From contig CAINOB010000064.1 in assembly GCA_903851365.1 (NCBI GenBank), forward strand, positions 62,001-126,000: a stretch of 64,000 nucleotides of DNA. The letters run 5' to 3'. A program made the position numbers and the translations under genes. Of the stretch, positions 42,729 through 52,198 are shown piece after piece; within the stretch, counting starts at the first letter, position 1; each line of letters begins with the position of its first letter. The notes under the pieces are model-generated. The model saw only the letters and a program-made list of their open reading frames with translations. It searched no databases and was not told the origin of the DNA. Origin of the DNA: an uncultured Bacteroidota bacterium (GTDB taxonomy: Bacteria > Bacteroidota > Bacteroidia > Bacteroidales > UBA12481).

Positions 42729-45700
42729 CTATTGGTATTTATGAATCAAAGCTAATTTTGTGATCATTAAGTTTGGCCCGGACGTGCAATTGACAGAAAA
42801 GGATATTTTACCATCAAGGCAGTTCTCACGTGATACAGGCACAGAAATCCAGGTTTCCTCGGCCAGATTTCCAAGCGTTATTTCAGGGATATCTTCGCAT
42901 TGCAGGGTACCCTTTCGATTCTTTTTATCCGAGTCGGAAAAGCAAATCCGCAGTTCCCTTAAAGCTGGATTTTTCAATTCAATCTCGATTTTCATCTTTT
43001 TCCCAGTCCAGTATCCGCGCTTACTATCTTTCCAAACGTCACTGCAGTGAACTTTATAAGCAATTCCTTCATCAGCGATTGATTCATCCATATCGGCCGA
43101 CCAATCGGCAGTCGCTGATTCCTCCAGGTAATATCCCGCTGATACGTACAAACAGGAGGATTCAAAACCGGCTTCCTTTTTAAGGGGGATGAAAAGATCT
43201 GCGAAAGTTTCGCGCAGCCAGTCCTCAGCTACCTCCTGTCGAGGTTGAAAATCAGCCGTTTCCATATAATTCAGCAGACTTTTTTTGAATTGCCGGGTAG
43301 CAGGCCGTTTATCCAATCCATCGGTAATATTGTATCCACAGATGAGCATTTTCCCTCCAGCAGGGCTTTTAAATTCAAAAACGGTACCCAGCTTATTTCC
43401 GTAATGATAATCGTTAACCGGCTGCACTATTGGAAAGTAGTCCTTAGGCAGATTATTTAAAACGAATCCCCGGCCTCCCCGGCAGATATCTTTCCACTGC
43501 CAATCGATAGATTCCTGCGTCGGGAATAGTTTTAATGCCGGATGTTGGTTTTGAACCACAGCACCAGACACCTCGGTTTGCTGGCCTGTAAACCAGGTTG
43601 CCGACCAGAATACAGGGCCAAAGGAAGCATAGATTCTGTTCTTTACCGGGCCCAGTTTGTCGGCAGTTAAAAGCACTTTTCCCCCTTCATTAAAGCGGAC
43701 CAGAGCCTTACTGATATTATTGGTTACCAGAATATCGCCAGGAGTGGGATAATCCTTGGCTGTAGGAAACACCCAGATATCCCATTTGTTGGAGTATTCT
43801 GTTCCCGGGATTTCAAGCCTCAGGGTAAGTTTCCTCCCATAGGCACCTGACTCAAGTACCTGCCTGAACTCTCCGATCGAAGTAATAGTTCCCTGGATGA
43901 TATCGATTGCGGGGAATTTCTTGTCCAGGAGTATCCGGTTCTCCTCACAGATCATAAAGCGGACTTCTTTTTGCTTCAGCGTTTCAGGGCCATAATTTGC
44001 CACTTCAATCTTTGCTGAAAATTCCTCTCCATTTTCCCAAACGTACTTTTTGAATCTCAAAAGTGGTACGGTATGATTTCCATAACATCTGAATTCTTCG
44101 GGTGTAAGGAAATTTTTATTTTCATAAAAGGGATCGACCCAACCTATCAGGGCCTCGCCCTGTCCGGGATAATCGACCATGGCAAGTAACCCGTAACCGG
44201 CACTCATCCGTGTCTTTAAAGTTGCTTCAATCTCGCCTTTATAGTAGATGCGGTTCATATTTCCGGATGCCTTTTGAAATTTCCCATCCATTTTATCGAT
44301 TCCATTTATTTCGGCTAATCTTTTAAAATACAGTAAATTACGGGGTGATAAAACTCCATTATATTTATTGATTTCACTCCACAGAGGGTGTACAATGCTT
44401 TGTCCGGTTTCATGGCTGTACTCCGCCATTTTTTCCCGTCGAAAGGTCACATCATAATTATGCATGGCAGGGACCGTGTAATTGGAAGTATAATCCCAAT
44501 CGGTTCCATCATTCTGCATCACAAGACCTTTGCCACCATATTCCACAAAATCATCCGCGGTGGTGATATTATGCGCTGCCCCGGCGGCATACAAATGCCG
44601 TGAATCCCTATTTTTTATCTCTGCGATCCAGGAACCCATCTTATCGAAGTTTCCCCCCAGTTCGTTGCCGAATAATACCATAACCATGGAAGGATGGTTC
44701 CCATAAATCTTCAGGGCCTGAAGCATTTCGGAATGCACAAATCTATTAAGGGTATCGTTCTTATTGCCAATCAGGTCCTTAAGTCCCATCCAGCCATCCA
44801 TCCAAAAAAATTCAGACTGGATGTAAAGCCCAAGCTCATCAGCTGCTGTAAAAGCAGCCTCTGGCGGGCAAGAAGAATGAAACCTCACTGCATTCAGTCC
44901 ATGCCGCTTGTACAAACCAAAAACCTTTTTCCAATAATCCACCTCCATCGCCGGGTATCCCGTTTTGCCAAAAAACATGCCCTCATGGCTGTTCCGCACA
45001 AGAATTTTACGGCCATTAATTGTAAGGTGCTTATCAGCTGTTCCCAGATCTCGAAACCCAAAGGTGTTTATCAGGCATTGCGACTGATTCCCATATTTCG
45101 ATTCAGCAGTGAGTTCATACAGGTTGGGGGTGAACTCATCCCATGGTTTTGCTTCTTTCAGGTCAAAAAGAATGGTCTGTGTATAGTCCCCTGCAGGAAC
45201 GATAACCTTAACTTCTTTAACAGCAATCATTTTATTTGACTGCTTCTCTTTTATAGTACATTGGATCACGAGGGTTTGCTGATCGGAAAGTGCATTATTC
45301 AGCCTGACATCGACGACCACTCTTTTATCTGCAAATGATGGAGTTATCATGATATTCTCCATCGAGACGGCAGGTTTGGCAATCAGTTCAATTTTGCCAA
45401 CCGCGCCGTTCCATTGGGTTTGCATATGTGGGCAATATGAATGCGCCAGTGTACCCACCGGAAAGATCAGACGGTTGTCGATCATCACGGTGATGACATG
45501 CTTTCCCGGAGAGAGCTCGCCCAAAGTATGAACATGCGGTGTACTCAGAAAATCTATAGGTTCTCCTACCGATTTACCGTCAATCCAGACTTTACTTCTC
45601 CACAATACCCGCTCGAGCAAAAGGGAATAAATTTGTCCGGCTTTTTGTCCGGAGATAACAATATCCTTCTGATACCAGGCTTTCCCAATGTACTTGTGTA

Positions 45701-46004
45701 ACCGAGTCAGCATCCCAAAATCTGCATCAGGGGGATAACCAGGTAAAGTTTTCATTCCAAGCGGAGAAACAAACAGGGGAAAACAGTTTCCCAGGCCAAT
45801 TTCATCAGTACTTCCAGGCAACTGGATGCTACCTTTTAAGGACATTTTTTCCCAATGGTTGCGCTCACCGATACCCATCGAATCAGCGGCAAACCGCCAG
45901 CTCCCGCTGAGGCTAAATGTTGTGGATTCATTTTTTTGCGCGGATGCCCAACCGGTATCCAGCAACAGAAATACACACAAAACCAATTTAATCAGTCTGC
46001 ACAT
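42729..46004 (-). CDS. Glycoside hydrolase family 2 enzyme, exported
   Basis: This 1091-residue protein has a signal peptide (LVLCVFLLLDTGWASAQ). The GH2 layout is visible. The N-terminal sugar-binding domain (about 25-210) and Ig-like domain (about 215-320) are followed by the TIM barrel, with VRNSHEGMFFG and YKRHGLNAVRFHSSCPPEA, the acid/base Glu448 in VLFGNELGG and a likely nucleophile Glu532 in SHETGQ. A long C-terminal beta region follows (about 640-1091). GH2 covers beta-galactosidase, glucuronidase, mannosidase and others, and the substrate cannot be read from sequence. It is the last gene of the sugar operon starting at 49496. Confidence 0.88.
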   Translation of the reverse strand: MCRLIKLVLCVFLLLDTGWASAQKNESTTFSLSGSWRFAADSMGIGERNHWEKMSLKGSIQLPGSTDEIGLGNCFPLFVSPLGMKTLPGYPPDADFGMLTRLHKYIGKAWYQKDIVISGQKAGQIYSLLLERVLWRSKVWIDGKSVGEPIDFLSTPHVHTLGELSPGKHVITVMIDNRLIFPVGTLAHSYCPHMQTQWNGAVGKIELIAKPAVSMENIMITPSFADKRVVVDVRLNNALSDQQTLVIQCTIKEKQSNKMIAVKEVKVIVPAGDYTQTILFDLKEAKPWDEFTPNLYELTAESKYGNQSQCLINTFGFRDLGTADKHLTINGRKILVRNSHEGMFFGKTGYPAMEVDYWKKVFGLYKRHGLNAVRFHSSCPPEAAFTAADELGLYIQSEFFWMDGWMGLKDLIGNKNDTLNRFVHSEMLQALKIYGNHPSMVMVLFGNELGGNFDKMGSWIAEIKNRDSRHLYAAGAAHNITTADDFVEYGGKGLVMQNDGTDWDYTSNYTVPAMHNYDVTFRREKMAEYSHETGQSIVHPLWSEINKYNGVLSPRNLLYFKRLAEINGIDKMDGKFQKASGNMNRIYYKGEIEATLKTRMSAGYGLLAMVDYPGQGEALIGWVDPFYENKNFLTPEEFRCYGNHTVPLLRFKKYVWENGEEFSAKIEVANYGPETLKQKEVRFMICEENRILLDKKFPAIDIIQGTITSIGEFRQVLESGAYGRKLTLRLEIPGTEYSNKWDIWVFPTAKDYPTPGDILVTNNISKALVRFNEGGKVLLTADKLGPVKNRIYASFGPVFWSATWFTGQQTEVSGAVVQNQHPALKLFPTQESIDWQWKDICRGGRGFVLNNLPKDYFPIVQPVNDYHYGNKLGTVFEFKSPAGGKMLICGYNITDGLDKRPATRQFKKSLLNYMETADFQPRQEVAEDWLRETFADLFIPLKKEAGFESSCLYVSAGYYLEESATADWSADMDESIADEGIAYKVHCSDVWKDSKRGYWTGKKMKIEIELKNPALRELRICFSDSDKKNRKGTLQCEDIPEITLGNLAEETWISVPVSRENCLDGKISFSVNCTSGPNLMITKLALIHKYQ

Positions 46005-46032
46005 CTTGTTAATTTGAATAGTGGAAATGTTG

Positions 46033-46881
46033 CTAGGACTTCATTCCAGCCAGCACTCCTTTAAAATACCCGATTGATTCAGCGATCCCGGGCAAGGGAT
46101 CAGACATATCCTTCGTGTATTCGAGACTAACTGTACCCTTATAGTTAACTTGCCTGAGAGCCTTAAAGAACTTTGGAAAATCGATAATCCCACGTCCGGC
46201 TTCCACACAGCCACCCGCTTTTTCAGGCTTATCTGTATCCCACACATGTAAATCGAAGATTCGCTCATGGTATTTTTTAACGGCAGCAACCGGATCAAGG
46301 CCCAGTCGGGTAGTGTGTCCGATATCGATGCAAAATCCGATACGCTTATCCAGGTTCTTAATGGCTTCCCAGGTATCATCGGGACCCGGATACAATTTTT
46401 GGTCGGGACCATGATTATGGATACCCAGGCGCATATCATATTCCCTGACCTTCTTTTCCACATAAGGCAGCATATTCACATCCGGTGCTCCCACGATCAG
46501 GGGTACACCAACCATCCTGGCATAAGCAAACGCCTGATCAACAGCAGCTTCGGTTTTCATGTAGATAACCCCAACACCGTAAGGTTTTACACCGAACGAT
46601 TCTGCCTTGGCCAGGAATGCGTTGATCGCCTCCTGGGTACTGTTCAGCGGCAGGTGCATATCCTTAACGCCAAGAAGACTCATGCCGCACCTCTTCATAT
46701 CAGCCAGGGCCTGATCGAGAGTCAACTGGGCAAAGGTATATCCGGCGATAGCCAACCGGAAGGAATCGGCCTTAATTGGCGTCGGAGGGGTTGTCCCCAT
46801 TCCTGAAGCCAGTACCGGCATTCCGGCGACCATTGCTCCGGCTCCGGTGACTTTGATAAAATCGCGTCTGTTGAATGTCAT
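46033..46881 (-). CDS. Tat-exported sugar phosphate isomerase/epimerase-like TIM-barrel protein
   Basis: This 282-residue protein starts with a twin-arginine signal (NRRDFIKVTGAGAMVAGMPV), so it is folded before export to the periplasm. The mature part is an AP-endonuclease-2/xylose-isomerase-like barrel: LLGVKDMHLPL, GVKPYGVGVIYM, MRLGIHNHGPDQKLYPGPDD, IGFCIDIGHTTRLGLDP, IFDLHVWDTDKPEK and TVSLEYTKDM. His, Asp and Glu at strand ends are the expected metal ligands. Such exported family members are frequent in Bacteroidota carbohydrate clusters, mostly without known reaction. It lies between the GH2 gene and the fusion gene in one operon. Confidence 0.85.
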   Translation of the reverse strand: MTFNRRDFIKVTGAGAMVAGMPVLASGMGTTPPTPIKADSFRLAIAGYTFAQLTLDQALADMKRCGMSLLGVKDMHLPLNSTQEAINAFLAKAESFGVKPYGVGVIYMKTEAAVDQAFAYARMVGVPLIVGAPDVNMLPYVEKKVREYDMRLGIHNHGPDQKLYPGPDDTWEAIKNLDKRIGFCIDIGHTTRLGLDPVAAVKKYHERIFDLHVWDTDKPEKAGGCVEAGRGIIDFPKFFKALRQVNYKGTVSLEYTKDMSDPLPGIAESIGYFKGVLAGMKS

Positions 46882-46896
46882 GGTAATTATTGGTTT

Positions 46897-48024
46897 TTAA
46901 TATCTTACCTTGATTTTTATTGCTCCCGGCACCTCTTTGTCTGATGCCACCATTACATACCCACCACCACTGCCCGAGGTAATGGAACCCGGATAATAAG
47001 GGAAATAGTTAGTCTCTAATTCATGCAAAACCCAATCGGGAACAGTGTAAGGCAGCATTTTACGCCAGGTCAGCAGCGTATTTTTCATTGATTTACCGAG
47101 ACCGTCGACGTCTTTCCGGAGGATACTCTCCCAGCACTGATCGCCCGCTTCACCGAGCTCCCTCACGGTTTCCGGGGTAAGGTGCTTATCAAGCAGCGGG
47201 TTATAACCTTCGGGCCTTGGTTTTAAGGGGACCAGATGGATAACACGGGACAGCCAGTCGCAGATTTCCGGATCTATTGTTGATTCGATTTTTTGGGGCC
47301 AGTAACCACCATTATAGCATAGCTGATTGCAACCTGATTTCAATAGCCCGATGTGATCCTGGCTCCCGGAAACATAAGTTTTTCCAAAGTTTTCTGCTCC
47401 GAAAAGTAGCCGGGCGTTTCGCATCGGATCGCCTGCCGGCAACTGGTTTCCCCACAATTCAATGGCCACGCTCCTCGAGCTGGTCGCCATGCCGCTCCGG
47501 TCGTTAAAATCAATGGTAGGCCATATTTGCGCAACTACCACAGATCCAGGATGCACCTCCGAAACCCAGGGTTGATCCATCCATCCGCCGGCAATACAAA
47601 TCCGATAAGGAAAACTGAGTTCCTTTTTTGTACCCGAACTCGAGCGGGCCGGCAACCCATCCTCTGGAATCCTTTCGAGAACAATATATTCCACCCCGTT
47701 CTTTTCACACAGGTCCTTTTTTTCGGGTGTGCTTCCATCAAAATTAACCACAAAAATATCAGGTTTCAGCAGGGCCATATCCTCAGCAAAATCAAGGATA
47801 CCCATACCCGATGAGATGATTGCCTGCTCAACATATCGGATGGAACCCACCATGAATTTGCGTTCCTCCTGTGAGAAATAAGGAGCTTTTCCTTTTAATT
47901 GAAGGATATTCTCATCGCGCCCTAAAAAAACGTACAATTTCCCATAAGCAGCCGCCGTTTTAAAAAATGCTATGTGACCTGCATGCAACAAGTCGTAGCA
48001 GCCGCTGACCATTACTTTTTTCAT
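46897..48024 (-). CDS. Fusion of cytidylyltransferase-like and GHMP-kinase-like domains
   Basis: This 375-residue cytoplasmic protein has two parts. Residues 1-137 are a nucleotidyltransferase of the HxGH class: MVSGCYDLLHAGHIAFF with His14-x-x-His17, EERKFMVGSIRYV, and ISST-like ARSSSGTKKE. Residues 139-375 resemble GHMP sugar kinases: RICIAGGWMDQPW, a shortened and degenerate ATP loop RSGMATSSRS (176-185), SGSQDHIGLLKSGCNQL like the GxQDQ motif of fucose/heptose kinases, and SGSGGGYVMVASD as motif 3. Together they could phosphorylate and nucleotide-activate a sugar. The kinase part is about 80-100 residues shorter than usual, so it may be altered. It overlaps the upstream gene by 4 nt. Confidence 0.75.
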   Translation of the reverse strand: MKKVMVSGCYDLLHAGHIAFFKTAAAYGKLYVFLGRDENILQLKGKAPYFSQEERKFMVGSIRYVEQAIISSGMGILDFAEDMALLKPDIFVVNFDGSTPEKKDLCEKNGVEYIVLERIPEDGLPARSSSGTKKELSFPYRICIAGGWMDQPWVSEVHPGSVVVAQIWPTIDFNDRSGMATSSRSVAIELWGNQLPAGDPMRNARLLFGAENFGKTYVSGSQDHIGLLKSGCNQLCYNGGYWPQKIESTIDPEICDWLSRVIHLVPLKPRPEGYNPLLDKHLTPETVRELGEAGDQCWESILRKDVDGLGKSMKNTLLTWRKMLPYTVPDWVLHELETNYFPYYPGSITSGSGGGYVMVASDKEVPGAIKIKVRY

Positions 48025-49496
48025 TCAGCCTCCGCCGTTATTACTGATTTTGCTGTTACACTGACATCCACGAAGCTGTGGATATTTCCGGTGGCATCCT
48101 TAAAATGTTCGGAAGGCATTGATTTACCATTGACTTTTATGTGTTCGAAAGATCCCTGAAAGGTTGCCCTCCATGTGAAACTTTTATCTGACTTATTTGC
48201 AAAAATGGTTTTTGAAGGAGAATCATGACTGACAGATATCAATCCCGAAAAAACAGGAATATTCTCCACCGTAACACCGATTTTTTCATTTGCCAGCCTT
48301 GGACAAGTTGCGATCCTGTTTTCTGCTGCCGATGGCTCAACGCCCATCAGTCCACGGACGATTCCCTCAATAGCCCCACAGGAGGCTTCAGGATACATCC
48401 TTCGCTTATCCCTGAAAATTTTAACCAGGTAATCATATCCTTCCGTGTTTAATCCATATCTGTAAAACAACATTGGCAGGTAGGATAATACTTCCACCTG
48501 GGAATTGCTGATATCGTGCAATGATTTAATAATCCGGGCAGGATCTTCAATGACATTATACCAGAGCAGAAATTCACTGTTACTGATGCCCCCGGTAGAG
48601 AACTTTTTATCGGTTTTATAAAAGGCGGAATAGGATTGTGAACCCTGATTCCACCAAAGTGAGTCGATCAGGTGCCGGTATTCGGCAGCTTTGCCGGCAT
48701 ATCTTTCGCTCAGGCCATTTTCTCCACGCAGCTTGAGGATCTTTGAATAGGTTTTAAAACCATTATAAATCATGCCGAGCAGATCACCGCTGACTGCCAG
48801 ATTATCCTGCGATTCGTCGTAGGAAGGAATTCCCCTGGCCTGCTTGTACTTTACGGTTTCCGGCTTGAGATTCATCATTCCGGGGCGATCCATAATTTTT
48901 TCGGCTTGCAATTGCCATTTTTCGACGTACTGATTCAGTGTGAGTTGAAAAAATTTATCGAATGCCTGATCATTGATATAGGATTTGTTACCCGACCATT
49001 CATACAATTTATAGGAGGCATCGATAATATCGAAATTTGCATTCAGATTGTACCAAAAATCCTTATCAGAGGCATAGTCTACAGGTGCCGGCTTGTTATA
49101 CCTGTTGATTTCCCAGTAGGAGCAAAAGTCCTTTTCTTCGGATATGTTTTCAACAAATTTCCTGAACATATTCAGATTCTGCTTACCCTGCCAAAGGATT
49201 TCGGCCCCGATACACTGATGAGAAACATCGCGGATGCAGAATGCCTCCCGCTTAGGCAGCGCGGCTTCGTACCAGGGTCCCACCGGATCGCTGTCTTTTC
49301 CGACATAACCATTGGAGGTCTTTCTTGCCCAGTTGAAAATCTTGACAAGCACCGTGTCGGATGAAGAGATGCGAATAGTGTCGCTGCCCGCAAAAAGAAG
49401 GTCATTCGATGAGCTGGTTTTACAGGAAGGGAACAAGGCAATTCCGAGGAAGATCAGCATCCAGCAAGTGATTTTATTGGGATAGAGCTTTTTCAT
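48021..49496 (-). CDS. Lipoprotein of six-hairpin-glycosidase-like type
   Basis: This protein of about 491 residues has a lipoprotein signal (CWMLIFLGIALFPSC). The middle is rich in aromatic helices with KREAFCIRDVSHQCIGAEIL, DFWYNLNANFDIIDASYKLY, NLAVSGDLLGMIYNGF and SNSEFLLWYNVIED, which resembles the (alpha/alpha)6 barrel of glycoside hydrolases, then a beta-sandwich C-terminus (VENIPVFSGLISVSHDSP). The exact family cannot be assigned by eye. The ATG at 49496 is chosen because the upstream one lacks a proper signal. It is the first gene of the operon ending with GH2. Confidence 0.65.
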   Translation of the reverse strand: MKKLYPNKITCWMLIFLGIALFPSCKTSSSNDLLFAGSDTIRISSSDTVLVKIFNWARKTSNGYVGKDSDPVGPWYEAALPKREAFCIRDVSHQCIGAEILWQGKQNLNMFRKFVENISEEKDFCSYWEINRYNKPAPVDYASDKDFWYNLNANFDIIDASYKLYEWSGNKSYINDQAFDKFFQLTLNQYVEKWQLQAEKIMDRPGMMNLKPETVKYKQARGIPSYDESQDNLAVSGDLLGMIYNGFKTYSKILKLRGENGLSERYAGKAAEYRHLIDSLWWNQGSQSYSAFYKTDKKFSTGGISNSEFLLWYNVIEDPARIIKSLHDISNSQVEVLSYLPMLFYRYGLNTEGYDYLVKIFRDKRRMYPEASCGAIEGIVRGLMGVEPSAAENRIATCPRLANEKIGVTVENIPVFSGLISVSHDSPSKTIFANKSDKSFTWRATFQGSFEHIKVNGKSMPSEHFKDATGNIHSFVDVSVTAKSVITAEAE

Positions 49497-49595
49497 GGTG
49501 GCAAAATGAAAGTTTATCAAATAGATGGCGACTTAAAATTGTTTTCCAATCTGAGTTGTTAAAATTACAATCTGATCGATTTACAAAGGACTAAT

Positions 49596-49811
49596 ATGAA
49601 CAAAGAGTTTAACAGGATCGACAAGATTCAGATTGCTAAGTTCGATAAAAACTATATCATGTACCATTGCTCAGAGCATGGCGTTTTTCAATTAAGCAAA
49701 GATTTCAACAACGGTGAATGTCCTTGGTGTCATATGAAGTGCAGGCCGATAAAAAACGTTGACCAATTGCAGGTAAAATTCAAAAATGAACTTCGCGAGA
49801 CCGTTCACTGA
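49596..49811 (+). CDS. Small zinc-ribbon-like protein
   Basis: This 71-residue protein, KYIMYHCSEHGVFQLSKD-like in its first half, has CSEHG (about 25-29), then CPWCHMKC near 42-49. This gives a Cys/His set able to bind zinc. Basic residues follow (RPIKNVDQLQVKFKNEL). No family name can be given. It starts with an ATG after a short A/G-rich stretch, is divergent from the barrel lipoprotein gene, and converges on pantothenate kinase 12 nt away. Confidence 0.6.
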   Translation: MNKEFNRIDKIQIAKFDKNYIMYHCSEHGVFQLSKDFNNGECPWCHMKCRPIKNVDQLQVKFKNELRETVH

Positions 49812-49823
49812 GCATTTCCACTT

Positions 49824-50636
49824 TTATTGTTTTTGCGAAAGTGCCGCTCCAATTGCAGTTGCGTAAGCTGCATGGTCAGGATAGATAAAAGTAAGGTTGT
49901 AAATATCAGCGATTGCATCCAATATTCTTTTACCGATGGAGACGTTGCTGGCGGTTCCGGTCACCACGATAGTATTCATGTTTCTGCTTTTTGCCGCGAA
50001 CGCTGAGACTGTACCGATCACCTGATAAACCATATTAAAGATACCCAGGGCAATATCTTCGTCTTTCGCGCTATCCAGCAATTTGCCAAAATTCGACGCG
50101 GTCATCTCTTTTTTCAGAAAACCAATATCTGAATCGGCTATATCGCCAATCAGGAGGTCAACCTGGCCGATGCGGCCTCTGCCCGCCATGTCAAAAAGCA
50201 CATCAAGATCAGAAATTTTAAGTATGGCTTTTGCCAGTCCAAGGATGGTGCCCCCACCAACTGCTGTGCCGCCGATATGGATGATGTTGCCCTCATGTGC
50301 TTCCACAAGAGCTGTTCCCGTGCCGAGATTGGCAATGATCAAATCAGCTTTTCCTGAAAGGTACATGCCACCCAGTCCGATTGCCTGGATTTCCTCGATT
50401 TTTGTTGTTGGGATGCCGAATAATTGGCCCCCGATACCGGAAGCACCAGCGCCTGTAAGTACTACATTTTTTACCGACGATATTTCCAGATGGTTGTCCA
50501 TCAGAATTTTCCCCAAAGCTCCGGTAGCGGAGGTAATTGGATCAAATGCCTTGGTTATCTGTGTTTTAAACGAAGCGTCAGGATAAAAAACCACACTTTT
50601 GGTAGTGGTACTTCCGATATCAATCCCTATGACCAT
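49824..50636 (-). CDS. Type II pantothenate kinase-like ATPase (BadF/BadG fold)
   Basis: This 270-residue ASKHA-fold kinase has the phosphate-1 loop GIDIGSTTTKSVVF at 4-17, LTGAGASGIGGQLFG, the TKIEEIQAIGLGG segment and NLGTGTALV. These match CoaW-type pantothenate kinases, which make phosphopantothenate for coenzyme A. It lies 29 nt downstream of araA, so it is in the arabinose operon, where a ribulokinase would be expected instead. By sequence it is not a FGGY kinase. Whether it has a role in sugar metabolism is unclear. Confidence 0.8.
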   Translation of the reverse strand: MVIGIDIGSTTTKSVVFYPDASFKTQITKAFDPITSATGALGKILMDNHLEISSVKNVVLTGAGASGIGGQLFGIPTTKIEEIQAIGLGGMYLSGKADLIIANLGTGTALVEAHEGNIIHIGGTAVGGGTILGLAKAILKISDLDVLFDMAGRGRIGQVDLLIGDIADSDIGFLKKEMTASNFGKLLDSAKDEDIALGIFNMVYQVIGTVSAFAAKSRNMNTIVVTGTASNVSIGKRILDAIADIYNLTFIYPDHAAYATAIGAALSQKQ

Positions 50637-50665
50637 TTAAATTCTGTTTAAACACTAAAGTTAAC

Positions 50666-52180
50666 CTATAGAAACTTCAGTGCACCAGCCTGATGATAAT
50701 ATAAATCATTCCATTTAAGCTCCTTTTTGAACGAGGAGAGACAGGTCTCTTTGCCGATATGGACAAATTCGATTCCAGCCATCTCGCAGAAATCTTCCAT
50801 TACCCGGGCATCAATAGCCTGGCTGAAAGCAGTATGATGAGCGCCACCGGCATAGATCCAGGCACCAGCTCCCGTTTTAAGATCTGGCAGTGGCACCCAC
50901 AGGGCGCGTGCAACAGGCAATTTTGGCAGATCAGCTTCAGGAACTACGCATTCCACCGAGTTTACGATCATGCGAAAACGGTTGCCCATATCGATCAGGC
51001 TGGTGTTTATTGCCGGACCAGCGGGAACATTAAATACGAGCCGTGCAGGAGCTTCTTTTCCCCCAATTCCAAGAGGATGAACCTCCAGCTTAGTTTTACC
51101 ATCTCCGATAGTCGGACAAATTTCCAGCATGTGAGCGCCTAGCACCATCATGCCTTTGGGGTTCAAATGATAGGTGTAATCTTCCATAAAGGAACAACCG
51201 CCTTTCAATCCTTTTCCCATAACCTTGCAGATACGCACCATGGCTGCATGCTTCCAGTCGCCTTCGGCGCCAAAGCCATAACCCGCTTCCATCAGGCGCT
51301 GAGAAGCCAGACCGGGAAGCTGTTTTAATCCGTGCAGGTCTTCGAAAGTGGTGGTGAATGCACCGAATCCGCCCTTCTTCAGGAAGCTGAGAATTCCAGC
51401 TTCCAGGCGAGCCTGATAGCGCACATTCCCATGATATTTACCGCCCTTCTGGCTTTCTGCCGGCAGTTGATAAATATCAGCGTACTCCTTTGTTAAATGA
51501 TCAATTTCCGATTCAAGAACATCGTCAACACACTTAACCAGGTCGCCGACACCATAACCGTTTACCGACATGCCAAACTGAATTTGGGCAGCAACTTTAT
51601 CCCCTTCGGTCACTGCGACTTCGCGCATATTGTCACCAAAGCGGGCGATTTTCAGATTTTGCATCTCATTCCATCCGGCAGCGGCCCGAGTCCAGATGGC
51701 AATATTTTCAACCACATCAGGATCCTGCCAGTGGCCAACAACCACCTTGCGATTGATCCGCATTCGGGTCATGATGAAACCGTGTTCCCTGTCGCCATGA
51801 GCCGATTGATTCAGGTTCATGAAATCCATATCGATCTCCCCCCATGGCAAATCGCGGTTAAACTGTGTGTGCAGGTGAAGGATTGGTTTCTGGAGTTTTT
51901 TCAAACCGTTGATCCACATTTTCGAAGGGGAAAATGTATGGCACCAGGTTATTAAACCAATACAATTTACTGCCGAATTGGCTTCCATCAGCAGCCGGGT
52001 GATTTCATCAGGGGTTGTCAATACCGGCTTAAAAATCACATGAACAGGAATCTCGTCTGACTGGCTGAATGCTTCGGCGATTACTTTAGAATCTTCTGCA
52101 ACTTGTTTTAAAGTTTCCGGTCCATATAAGTGCTGGCTTCCGGTAACAAACCAAACTTCTAACCCTTTAAATGCTTTCAT
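50666..52180 (-). CDS. araA: L-arabinose isomerase
   Basis: This 504-residue enzyme converts L-arabinose to L-ribulose. Active-site residues are at the same numbers as in E. coli AraA: Glu306 in FGAEGDWK, Glu333 in SFMEDYTYH and His350 in [15 protein letters not shown] near 450 carries the last His. The N-terminus [14 protein letters not shown] is also standard. It lies between the symporter and the pantothenate kinase-like gene. araB and araD are absent from the window, so the next steps must be encoded elsewhere. Confidence 0.97.
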   Translation of the reverse strand: MKAFKGLEVWFVTGSQHLYGPETLKQVAEDSKVIAEAFSQSDEIPVHVIFKPVLTTPDEITRLLMEANSAVNCIGLITWCHTFSPSKMWINGLKKLQKPILHLHTQFNRDLPWGEIDMDFMNLNQSAHGDREHGFIMTRMRINRKVVVGHWQDPDVVENIAIWTRAAAGWNEMQNLKIARFGDNMREVAVTEGDKVAAQIQFGMSVNGYGVGDLVKCVDDVLESEIDHLTKEYADIYQLPAESQKGGKYHGNVRYQARLEAGILSFLKKGGFGAFTTTFEDLHGLKQLPGLASQRLMEAGYGFGAEGDWKHAAMVRICKVMGKGLKGGCSFMEDYTYHLNPKGMMVLGAHMLEICPTIGDGKTKLEVHPLGIGGKEAPARLVFNVPAGPAINTSLIDMGNRFRMIVNSVECVVPEADLPKLPVARALWVPLPDLKTGAGAWIYAGGAHHTAFSQAIDARVMEDFCEMAGIEFVHIGKETCLSSFKKELKWNDLYYHQAGALKFL

Positions 52181-52198
52181 GATATATTAAATTATTTA

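Noticed and set aside
46267-46806. 179-residue plus-strand frame opposite the Tat-exported isomerase-like gene
   Set aside because: The minus-strand gene has a Tat signal and barrel motifs; this is an antisense artefact.
49824-50636. L-ribulokinase (araB)
   Set aside because: The operon position suggests it, but length (270 aa) and motifs are those of a BadF/CoaW-type kinase, not of a FGGY kinase of about 550 residues.
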